Part shown: positions 50,660-58,358 of the stretch, in pieces
Numbering within the stretch: the stretch's first letter is position 1
Layout: each line of letters opens with the position of its first letter
The notes under the pieces: model-generated
Databases searched by the model: none
The model's input: only the letters and a program-made list of their open reading frames with translations
What the model was told of the DNA's origin: nothing
Made by a program: the position numbers and the translations under genes
Assembly: GCF_900129495.1 (NCBI RefSeq)
Contig: NZ_FQVX01000001.1
Coordinates: 124,001-188,000 of the forward strand
DNA from: Geodermatophilus nigrescens
GTDB lineage: Bacteria > Actinomycetota > Actinomycetes > Mycobacteriales > Geodermatophilaceae
DNA: 64,000 bases
Direction: 5' to 3'

Positions 50660-50923
50660 ATGACCTCAGCGGGGCGCGACCCGGGGTCGACCGGACCGGC
50701 TGCCGAGCTGTCCGAGGAGCTGCGCCGCATGGCCCTGCTCCTCGAGACGGCGGCGGTCCTCGACCTGCGGGCGCAGCGCACGACCGATCCCCGGCAGGTG
50801 GCGGTGCTGCGGCGCCGCGCCGAGCAGCGCAGGCAGGAGGCCGGCCGGCTGCGCGAGCACCTGGCGGCCTGCGGCCGCGCGCTCCCGCCCCGGACGTCGA
50901 GGACGGCGGCACCGGCTCCCTGA
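50660..50923 (+). CDS. Hypothetical small helical protein
   Basis: 87 residues: GPAAELSEELRRMALLLETAAVLDLRAQRTTDPRQVAVLRRRAEQRRQEAGRLREHLAACG forms two or three charged helices with coiled-coil character; both termini are flexible. No family recognised. ATGs at 50651 and 50660 are both possible; neither has a clear Shine-Dalgarno. It stands alone between a palindrome and the MmcQ/YjbR gene. Confidence 0.6.
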   Translation: MTSAGRDPGSTGPAAELSEELRRMALLLETAAVLDLRAQRTTDPRQVAVLRRRAEQRRQEAGRLREHLAACGRALPPRTSRTAAPAP

Positions 50924-50938
50924 GCCCCCGGTCGCCGC

Positions 50939-50944
50939 TAGCCT
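50939..50944 (+). promoter_or_regulatory. -10 element of a leaderless transcript (MmcQ/YjbR)
   Basis: TAGCCT with seven bases to the GTG at 50952. Confidence 0.65.
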
Positions 50945-50951
50945 CCCGCGC

Positions 50952-51356
50952 GTGGCCACCTGGGCGGACGTCCGGCGCCTGGCCCTCGCGCTGCCGGAGA
51001 CCAGCGAGGGCACGTCCTGGGGCTCGCCGGCGTGGAAGGTGCGCGACCGCACCTTCGTGTGGGAGCGACCCCTGCGCCGCGCCGACCTCGAGCACCTGGG
51101 CCCCGGCGCCCCCGACGGGCCGCTGCTCGGCGCCGCCGTGGCCGACGAGGGCGTCAAGCGGGCGCTGGTCGCCGACGACCCCGCCGTCTACCTGACGACG
51201 CCGCACTTCGACGGGTACGCCGCCGTCCTCGTCCGGCTCGAGGCGGTCGACGCCGGCGAGCTCGCCGAGCTGGTCACCGACGCGTGGCTGGCCAAGGCGC
51301 CTAAGCGGCTGGCGCGGCAGCACCTCGCCGCCGAGCGTCCCGCCCCGTCCGAGTAG
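50952..51356 (+). CDS. MmcQ/YjbR-family protein
   Basis: 134 residues: TWADVRRLALALPETSEGTSWGSPAWKVRDRTFVWERPL at the N-terminus and YLTTPHFDGYAAVLVRLEAVDAGELAELVTDAWLAKAPKRLAR at the C-terminus are the standard MmcQ/YjbR pattern. Members have a CyaY-like fold with suspected nucleic-acid binding; no precise role is known. The GTG is preceded by a -10 at seven bases and no Shine-Dalgarno. It ends in TAG. Confidence 0.88.
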   Translation: MATWADVRRLALALPETSEGTSWGSPAWKVRDRTFVWERPLRRADLEHLGPGAPDGPLLGAAVADEGVKRALVADDPAVYLTTPHFDGYAAVLVRLEAVDAGELAELVTDAWLAKAPKRLARQHLAAERPAPSE

Positions 51357-51496
51357 GGCGGTCTCAGCGAGCCGGCCGACGGGCCCGCGGTGTGCCGGTA
51401 CCGCATCGTCCGGTGCCGCGCGCGAACCCCTGGCCCGGCCCGGCGGGCTCTGGCATGTTGCGCCGCCGTCCCGCTCCCGCGATCACTGGCGATCCC

Positions 51497-51982
51497 GTGC
51501 GTCTGCGTTCCCTCGTCGCCGGCACCGCCCTCGCCGCGACGTCCGTCCTCACCCTCGCCGGTCCCGCCGCGGCGGCGCCCAGGCCGGCCTACGAGGCCGA
51601 CGTCGTCGGCGTCGTGCGCATCGACCCGTCGGACCCGACGAGCGCGGAGATCCAGGTGCGCTACCGCTGCGCGGACGACGCCGGCCTGTGGATCTCGGTC
51701 AAGCAGACCGCGGACCGCTCGGCGGACCCGCGTCTGGCCGAGGAGGGGAGCAGCGCCATCTCCGCGGCGTGGAGCGACAGCCACCGGGAGACGGTGACCT
51801 GCGACGGCCGGGTCCGCCTCGGCACGTTCACCGTCGACCTCGACGAGGCATGGCCTGGCCGACCGGGCCAGGCGCCGCTGCGAAAGGGAGAGGGCTACGT
51901 GCAGTTCTGCCTGACCGATCCCGACGCGCCCGGGCCCGAGGGTCTGGTCCTCAGCCACTCCGAGTTCGTGCACGTGCGCTGA
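51497..51982 (+). CDS. Secreted hypothetical protein
   Basis: 161 residues. RLRSLVAGTALAATSVLTLAGPAAAAPRPAY is a clear signal peptide with cleavage after an AAA stretch. The mature part YEADVVGVVRIDPSDPTSAEIQVRYRC, ISVKQTADRS, RETVTCDGRVRLGTFTVDL, GYVQFCLTD looks like a beta-sandwich with three cysteines, a type common in actinobacterial exported proteins. Function unknown. GTG at 51497 fits the signal best; earlier starts at 51392 and 51455 add a Pro/Arg-rich stretch that would spoil it. Confidence 0.72.
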   Translation: MRLRSLVAGTALAATSVLTLAGPAAAAPRPAYEADVVGVVRIDPSDPTSAEIQVRYRCADDAGLWISVKQTADRSADPRLAEEGSSAISAAWSDSHRETVTCDGRVRLGTFTVDLDEAWPGRPGQAPLRKGEGYVQFCLTDPDAPGPEGLVLSHSEFVHVR

Positions 51983-52067
51983 CGCCGGCGGACGCCGCGG
52001 TACCGGTCCGATCGGTACCGCGGCGTTCCGCGCGCCGGATCGCCGTCGCGGTGGCACAGTCAACCGG

Positions 52068-55000
52068 GTGAAGACCTGGCTCGACGCGTGGCCGGTGTTC
52101 CGGCAGCTGACCGGTCCCGACCCCCTCGGACGCGGCGCCGCGGCGCGCAGCAAGGCGACGGAGGGCGTGGTGAGCCGCACGGCCACCGCCGACCGCGTCG
52201 TCCAGAGCGTGTGCCCCTACTGCGCGGTGGGCTGCGGGCAGCGGATCTACGTGAAGGACGAGCAGATCGTCCAGATCGAGGGCGATCCCGACTCGCCGAT
52301 CAGCCGTGGACGCCTGTGCCCCAAGGGCAGCGCGAGCAAGTCCCTGGTGACCAGCCCGACCCGGGTGACCAAGGTCCGCTACCGCCGGCCGTACGGCACC
52401 GAGTGGGAGGACCTCGACCTCGACACGGCGATGCACATGATCGCCGACCGCGTCCTCGAGGCCCGGCGCAAGGGCTGGCAGGACGAGAACGACGGCAAGC
52501 GCGTGAACCGCACCATGGGGTTGGCGAGCCTCGGAGGGGCGACCCTCGACAACGAGGAGAACTACCTCATGAAGAAGCTGTACAGCGCCATGGGCGCCAT
52601 ACAGATCGAGAACCAGGCGCGCATATAGCACTCCGCCACGGTGCCCGGTCTGGGTGCCTCGTTCGGACGTGGCGGTGCCACGAACTCCCAGGAAGACCTC
52701 GCGAACTCCGACTGCATCGTCATCGAGGGTTCCAACATGGCCGAGTGCCACCCGGTGGGTTTCCAGTGGGTGAGCGAGGCCAAGGCGCGCGGCGCGAAGA
52801 TCATCCACGTCGACCCGCGGTTCACCCGCACCAGCGCGATCGCCGACCTGCACGTGCCGCTGCGCATGGGCACCGACATCGCCTTCCTCGGCGGGCTGAT
52901 CCGGTACGTCCTCGAGAACGACCTGTACTTCAAGGAGTACGTCGTCGCCTACACCAACGCCGCGGCGCTGGTGAGCGAGGAGTTCGCCGACGCCGAGGAC
53001 CTCGGCGGCCTGTTCTCCGGCTTCGACCCGGAGAACAACACCTACGACGAGTCCACCTGGCAGTACGAGCCGGAGGAGCCGCCGCACTCGGGCTCCGACG
53101 ACCCGGCCGGTGCCGCCGAGCAGGACGAGCTCGAGGACCACCCCGAGATCCGCAAGACCGACAAGGCGCAGGCCGCCGGCAGCGGCGGCCCGCCGATCGC
53201 CGCCAAGCCGAAGCGCGACGAGACGCTGCAGCACCCGCGGACGGTCTTCCAGGTCCTCAAGCGGCACTTCGCCCGCTACACCCCGGAGATGGTGGCCGAG
53301 GTCTGCGGCGTCGAGCCGGAGGCGTTCCTGCAGGTGGCCCGCTGGGTCACCGAGAACAGCGGCCGCGACCGGACGACGGCGTGGGTGTACTCGGTGGGCT
53401 GGACGCAGCACAGCGTCGGCGCGCAGTACATCCGCACCTGCTCGATCCTGCAGACGCTGCTGGGCAACATCGGCCGGCCCGGCGGCGGCATCCTGGCCCT
53501 GCGCGGCCACGCCAGCATCCAGGGCTCGACCGACGTCCCGACGCTGTACAACCTGCTGCCCGGCTACCTGCCGATGCCGCACGCCAAGCAGCACGAGTCG
53601 CTCGACGACTACTGCGCCGACGCCGCCGGCAAGGCCGGGTTCTGGGGCAACAAGCGCGCCTACATGGTCAGCCTGCTCAAGGCCTGGTGGGGCGACGCCG
53701 CGACGGCGGAGAACGACTACGCCTTCGACCACATGCCGCGCATCGACGGCGACCACAGCTCCTACCAGCAGATCAAGGACATGATCGAGGGGAAGATCTC
53801 CGGCTACTTCCTGGTCGGCGAGAACCCCACGGTCGGCCACCCCAACGGCCGGATGAACCGCTTCGGCCTGGCCAACCTCGACTGGCTGGTCGTCCGCGAC
53901 CTGCAGCTGATCGAGTCGGCGACCTTCTGGAACGAGTCGCCGGAGATCGAGACCGGCGAGCTCGCCCCCGAGACCATCGCCACCGAGGTCTTCTTCATGC
54001 CCGCGGCGTCGCACGCGGAGAAGGAGGGGACCTTCACCCAGACGCAGCGGCTGCTGCAGTGGCGGCACAAGGCCGTCGATCCGCCGGGCGACGCCAAGAG
54101 CGACCTGTGGTTCTTCTTCCACCTCGGCCGCATCCTGCGCGAGCGCCTCGCGGGCTCCACCGACCCGCGCGACCGCCCGCTGCTCGACCTCACGTGGGAC
54201 TACCCGGTGCACGGGCCCGACCAGGAGCCCAGCGCCGAGGACGTGCTGCGCGAGATCAACGGCGTCGGCCCCGACGGCCGCGCGGTCTCCGGGTACCTGG
54301 AGCTCAAGGACGACGGGTCGACGTCGTGCGGCTGCTGGATCTACTCCGGCGTCTACGCCGACGAGGTCAACCAGTCCGCGCGGCGCAGGCCCGGCCGCGA
54401 GCAGGGCCAGGTCGCCTCCGAGTGGGGCTGGGCGTGGCCGTACAACCGGCGGGTCCTCTACAACCGCGCCTCGGCCGACCCCGACGGGAAGCCGTGGAGC
54501 GAGCGCAAGAAGTACGTGTGGTGGGACGAGGAGGCCGGCCGCTGGACCGGCGTCGACACCCCGGACTTCGAGGCGACCAAGCGACCGGACTACGTGCCGC
54601 CGGAGGGGGCCCGGGCGCAGGACGCGATCGGCGGCTCCGACCCGTTCATCATGCAGGGGGACGGGAAGGCCTGGCTGTACGCGCCGGCGGGCGTCGTCGA
54701 CGGTCCGCTGCCGACGCACTACGAGCCGGCGGAGTCCGTCGTCGAGAACGCCCTGTACAAGCAGCAGGCGAACCCGACGATCGAGCACATCAACGGCCCG
54801 TGGAACCGGGAGAACCCGTCGCTGAGCCCGGTCTTCCCGTTCCAGGTGACCACCTACCGGCTCACCGAGCACCACACCGCCGGCGGGATGAGCCGCACGC
54901 TGCCCTACCTCTCGGAGCTCCAGCCGGAGTTCTTCGTCGAGGTCAGCCCCGAGCTCGCCGCGCTGCGGGGCCTGGTCAACGGCGAGTTCGCGACGCTGGT

Positions 55001-55358
55001 GAGCACCCGGACGGCGATCGAGGCGAAGGTCCTGGTCACCGAGCGGATGCGGCCGATCCGGCTGCGCAGCGGCCAGGTCGTGCACCAGATCGGGATGCCC
55101 TACCACTGGTCCTACAGCGGCATCTCCACCGGCGACTCGGCCAACGACCTGCTCGGGATCGTGCTCGACCCGAACACGCACATCCAGGAGGACAAGGTCA
55201 GCACCGCCGACATCCGGCCCGGACGGCGCCCGCGCGGGCCCGAGCTGCTCGAGTTCGTGGAGGGCTACCGGCGCCGCGCCGGGGTCGAGTCCGGCCGCGT
55301 GGGCGTCAACGGCCGGGAGCCGGTGGCCGCCGAGGCGGGGGAGGGGTCGCAGCAGTGA
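52068..55358 (+). CDS. fdhA: Formate dehydrogenase alpha subunit with UAG-encoded selenocysteine
   Basis: 1096 residues if TAG at 52626 is read through. Start VKTWLDAWPVFRQLTGPDPLGRGAAA and CPYCAVGCGQ...RGRLCPKG (Cys49, 52, 56, 84 for a 4Fe-4S cluster) match actinobacterial formate dehydrogenases; no Tat signal is present. At residue 187 ENQARI-TAG-HSATVPGLG falls exactly where relatives have Sec or Cys as the molybdenum/tungsten ligand. The frame then continues unbroken (SFGRGGATN, SNMAECHPVGFQW, VGENPTVGHPNGRMNRFG) to TGA, followed by the beta and membrane subunits. A SECIS-like hairpin follows TAG. The reading as one gene is strong; identity of the inserted residue as Sec is inferred. A weak -10-like CACAGT lies seven bases before the GTG. 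Confidence 0.93.
52626..52628 (+). other. In-frame UAG codon, probable selenocysteine codon
   Basis: TAG is codon 187 of fdhA. Both flanks are conserved protein sequence in the same frame (ENQARI before, HSATVPGLG after). E. coli formate dehydrogenases have Sec encoded by UGA followed by His at this site. Six other genes in the window use TAG as a normal stop, so its meaning must depend on context. Confidence 0.9.
52640..52658 (+). promoter_or_regulatory. SECIS-like hairpin
   Basis: GGUGCCC (52640-52646), loop GGUCU (52647-52651), GGGUGCC (52652-52658): seven pairs including two G-U. It starts 11 bases after the UAG, as in E. coli fdhF, and the codon pair GGU CUG stands at the same codon distance from the recoded codon as in fdhF. 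GGUCU is the loop recognised by SelB there. Confidence 0.85.
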
Positions 55359-56419
55359 CGACGATCAGCTCGGCGAGCGCGGCCTTCACGGGCAACGACC
55401 CCGAGAACCGGCTCTTCGGGCCGGTCCCGGACGTGACCGGGCAGTCCGGCTACGAGACCGACCACCCGGCGCGGGTCGGCTTCTTCACCGACACCTCGGT
55501 GTGCATCGGCTGCAAGGCCTGCGAGGTGGCGTGCAAGGAGTGGAACACCCTGCCGATGGACGACTCGCACGGCGTGCGCGACGTCATCGGGCTGTCCGGG
55601 ATGTCCTACGACAACACCGGCCAGCTGGGGGCCAACTCCTGGCGGCACGTGGCCTTCATCGAGCAGTCGCGCGCCGTCGACCTGCCCATGCCGACCTTCG
55701 GCCGCCCCGGCGACGACCGGCGGGGCAGCGGCCCGTCGGTGGCGGAGGGCGAGAACGACGGCAGCCTCGCCGCGGGGCAGCAGTCGAGCGTGCTCAACGC
55801 CGAGGCGCTGAGCGAGTTCGACCCGCAGACCGGGCAGAGCGGCACCGACAAGCAGATCCGGTGGCTCATGAGCTCCGACGTCTGCAAGCACTGCACGCAC
55901 GCCGGCTGCCTCGACGTGTGCCCCACCGGGGCGCTGTTCCGCACCGAGTTCGGCACCGTCGTCGTCCAGGGCGACATCTGCAACGGCTGCGGCTACTGCG
56001 TGCCCGCCTGCCCGTACGGCGTCATCGACCAGCGCAAGGACGACGGCCGGGTCTTCAAGTGCACGATGTGCTACGACCGGCTCACCGACGGGCTGCAGCC
56101 GGCCTGCGCCACGGCCTGCCCCACGCAGTCCATCCAGTTCGGCAACCTCGACGAGCTGCAGGCCCGGGCCGACGCACGGCTGGCCACGCTGAAGAGCCAG
56201 GGTGTGGAGACGGCGCGGCTCTACGGCCGGGACGAGGACGACGGCGTCGGCGGCGCGGGGGCGTTCTTCCTGCTGCTCGACGAGCCGGAGGTCTACGGGC
56301 TGCCGCCGGACCCGGTGGTGACCACCCGCGACCTGCCCTCGATGTGGCGCGCGGCGGCGGCCGGCGCGGCGATGATCGCCGGCGTCGTGATCTCGTCGTT
56401 CCTCGGGCGGCGACCGTGA
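55355..56419 (+). CDS. fdhB: Formate dehydrogenase beta subunit, four-cluster ferredoxin-type
   Basis: 354 residues. Cysteine sets for four 4Fe-4S clusters: CIGCKACEVACKEWN, CKHCTHAGCLDVCPTGAL, CNGCGYCVPACPYGV and CTMCYDRLTDGLQPACATACP. It carries electrons from the alpha subunit toward the membrane. A C-terminal hydrophobic helix (AAAAGAAMIAGVVISSFLG) anchors it, as in FdnH-type subunits. The GTG overlaps the fdhA stop (GTGA). An insertion rich in Asp/Gly/Ser (about 105-150) lies between the first two clusters. Confidence 0.95.
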   Translation: MTTISSASAAFTGNDPENRLFGPVPDVTGQSGYETDHPARVGFFTDTSVCIGCKACEVACKEWNTLPMDDSHGVRDVIGLSGMSYDNTGQLGANSWRHVAFIEQSRAVDLPMPTFGRPGDDRRGSGPSVAEGENDGSLAAGQQSSVLNAEALSEFDPQTGQSGTDKQIRWLMSSDVCKHCTHAGCLDVCPTGALFRTEFGTVVVQGDICNGCGYCVPACPYGVIDQRKDDGRVFKCTMCYDRLTDGLQPACATACPTQSIQFGNLDELQARADARLATLKSQGVETARLYGRDEDDGVGGAGAFFLLLDEPEVYGLPPDPVVTTRDLPSMWRAAAAGAAMIAGVVISSFLGRRP

Positions 56420-57468
56420 CCGAGGGGCTGACCGCGCCGGGCGCCGGCTGGCGGCGGGCCGACGGCCCGGCCGCGGAGGCCCGCGGCAAGCGGCGGCGCA
56501 GGGGCGGGCGGCGCGGCGGCGGTGGCGAGGTCGCCATGGTCGACGACGCCACCTTCACGTCGTACTACGGCCGCCCGATCGTCAAGCCGCCGGTGTGGAA
56601 GTCGCCCGACGTCCCGCTCTACCTGTTCCTCGGCGGGATGGCGGGGTCGTCGTCGATCCTGGCGGCGGTCGCCGACGTCACCGGCCGGCCGACGCTGACC
56701 CGGGTCAGCCGCTACACCGCCGGCGGCGGGGCGCTGGCCTCGGTGGTCTTCCTCATCCACGACCTCGGCCGGCCCGAGCGGTTCCTGCACATGCTGCGGG
56801 TGTTCAAGCCGACGTCCCCGCTGTCGGTCGGGTCCTACATCCTCGCGCCGTTCAGCGGAGCGGCCGCGGCGACGGCGGCCGTGGAGCTGCTCGGCTGGTT
56901 CCCGCGGCTCAAGCGCTTCGGCGGTGTGGTGTCGGCGCTGTTCGGCGGGCCGCTGGCCACCTACACCGGCGTGCTGCTGGCCAACACCGCGGTGCCCTCG
57001 TGGCACGCGGCGCACGACCAGCTGCCGTACGTCTTCGGTGGCTCGGCGATGGCGGCCGGCGGCGGCGTGACGATGGTCTTCACGCCGGTGGCCGAGGCGG
57101 CGCCGTCGCGGCGCACCGCGGTGGCGGGCGCCGCGATCGAGCTCGCGGTCATGCACCGGGTGGAGCACGACCACGGGATCGTCAGCGAGCCCTACCTCGA
57201 GGGGCGGCCCGGCGCGCTGCTGCGCGCGGCCAAGGCGTGCACCGCGGCCGGTGCGGCGCTGACCGTCGTCGCCGGGCGCCGGCGGGCCGGGGCCGTGGTG
57301 GCCGGGGTGCTGCTGGCGGCCGGCTCGCTGCTCACCCGGTTCGGCGTGTTCGAGGCCGGGCTGGTGAGCGCCAAGGACCCGAAGTACACCGTGGTGCCGC
57401 AGCGCGAGCGGCTGGCGGCCAAGGAGGCCGCGAAGCTGGACGGGCACGCCTCGACGATCACCCGGTGA
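56416..57468 (+). CDS. NrfD/PsrC-type membrane subunit of formate dehydrogenase
   Basis: 350 residues. A basic Gly/Arg stretch (about 20-38) leads to TSYYGRPIVKPPVWKSPDVPLYLFLGGMAGSS, then about eight or nine membrane helices with FLIHDLGRPERFLHMLRVFKPTSPLSVGSYIL, the NrfD signature. It takes the place of a cytochrome b subunit and should pass electrons to menaquinone. It overlaps fdhB by GTGA, forming the third gene of the fdh operon. No fdhD, selA, selB, selD or tRNA-Sec gene is found in the window. Confidence 0.92.
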   Translation: MTEGLTAPGAGWRRADGPAAEARGKRRRRGGRRGGGGEVAMVDDATFTSYYGRPIVKPPVWKSPDVPLYLFLGGMAGSSSILAAVADVTGRPTLTRVSRYTAGGGALASVVFLIHDLGRPERFLHMLRVFKPTSPLSVGSYILAPFSGAAAATAAVELLGWFPRLKRFGGVVSALFGGPLATYTGVLLANTAVPSWHAAHDQLPYVFGGSAMAAGGGVTMVFTPVAEAAPSRRTAVAGAAIELAVMHRVEHDHGIVSEPYLEGRPGALLRAAKACTAAGAALTVVAGRRRAGAVVAGVLLAAGSLLTRFGVFEAGLVSAKDPKYTVVPQRERLAAKEAAKLDGHASTITR

Positions 57469-57483
57469 CCGCCTGGGTGGGCC

Positions 57484-58317
57484 TCAGCGGCGCTGATGGC
57501 CCCTCAGGTGGTCGGCGAAGGTGCGCGGCGGGCGGCCGAGCAGCGCGGTGAGCACCCGCGGGCTGCCGGTGAACCCGTGCGCCCGGTACTCGGCGAACAT
57601 CGCGCGCAGGCAGCGGCGGGCGTAGCTGCCGTCGTCGGCCGGTGGGGCGGCGTCGACGGCGATGACCCCGCGGCCGAGGTGCGCGCCCGCCAGCCGGGCC
57701 AGGTCCGGCGCGGTGAGCTCCTCGGGACCGGCCGCCTCGAAGGTGCCGCTGTCCAGGCCGTCCCCGGTGAGCAGCACGGCGGCGGCCTCGGCGACGTCGC
57801 GCAGGTCGACCAGCGACTGCGCGCGCTCCAGGCCCCAGGCGCTGCGCAGCTCGCCCGACCGCGCGGCCGCGGCGACGGCGTCGTCGAGGTTGTCGGCGTA
57901 GGCGCACGGCTGCAGCACCCGCCAGCGGGCGCCGGTGCCGGCGACGACGGCGTCGAGCGCCTCCTCCACCCGGTCCTTGGCGGCGTGGTGGGGCATCGAC
58001 CGCGCCTGCGGGCGCAGTACCGAGTGGTAGACCAGCCGTCGCACGCCCGACCGGGCCGCCGCGCGCAGCACCGCGGGGGCGCCGCCGGCCTCGGCCGGGT
58101 CGAAGTTCGGCCAGATCAGGTACAGCGCGTCGGCGCCGGCGAGCGCGGCGGACGGGTCGCCGGTGAGGTCGGCGGCGACCACCTCGGCGCCCAGGGCCTC
58201 CAGCTCCGGCCGGGGCCGCGGGGACGCGACGACGGCGCGCACCTGCTCGCCGCGGTCCCGCAGCGCCCGGACGACGGCGGTCCCGGTGGCCCCGCCCGCG
58301 GCGGTCACGACGATCAC
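57484..58317 (-). CDS. NmrA-like NAD(P)-binding protein
   Basis: 277 residues, an atypical short-chain-dehydrogenase fold: IVVTAAGGATGTAVVRALRDRGEQVRAVVASPRP is the cofactor loop, ADLTGDPSAALAGADALYLIWPNFDP and YHSVLRPQ follow. These proteins act as redox sensors or reduce small quinones and ketones; the role here is unknown. GTG at 58317 lies seven bases behind a -10 TAGGGT without Shine-Dalgarno. It converges on the fdh operon with 15 bases between stops. Confidence 0.88.
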   Translation of the reverse strand: MIVVTAAGGATGTAVVRALRDRGEQVRAVVASPRPRPELEALGAEVVAADLTGDPSAALAGADALYLIWPNFDPAEAGGAPAVLRAAARSGVRRLVYHSVLRPQARSMPHHAAKDRVEEALDAVVAGTGARWRVLQPCAYADNLDDAVAAAARSGELRSAWGLERAQSLVDLRDVAEAAAVLLTGDGLDSGTFEAAGPEELTAPDLARLAGAHLGRGVIAVDAAPPADDGSYARRCLRAMFAEYRAHGFTGSPRVLTALLGRPPRTFADHLRGHQRR

Positions 58318-58324
58318 GCGCCCG

Positions 58325-58330
58325 ACCCTA
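58325..58330 (-). promoter_or_regulatory. -10 element of a leaderless transcript (NmrA-like)
   Basis: TAGGGT on the minus strand with seven bases to the GTG at 58317. Confidence 0.65.
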
Positions 58331-58350
58331 GAGCGGGCCGGAGCGGGCCG
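58331..58350. repeat. Perfect 10-base tandem duplication after the SpoIIE-type phosphatase gene
   Basis: GAGCGGGCCG occurs twice in direct succession, eight bases beyond the stop of the minus-strand phosphatase gene and next to the -10 of the NmrA-like gene. Confidence 0.8.
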
Positions 58351-58358
58351 GGACGGGC

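Noticed and set aside
52068-55358. Reading fdhA as a pseudogene or as two separate genes (52068-52628 and 52641-55358)
   Set aside because: The two parts are in one frame, the interruption is exactly at the Sec codon position, a SECIS-like hairpin follows at the right distance, the downstream half has no start signal of its own, and fdhB and the NrfD-type gene are intact.
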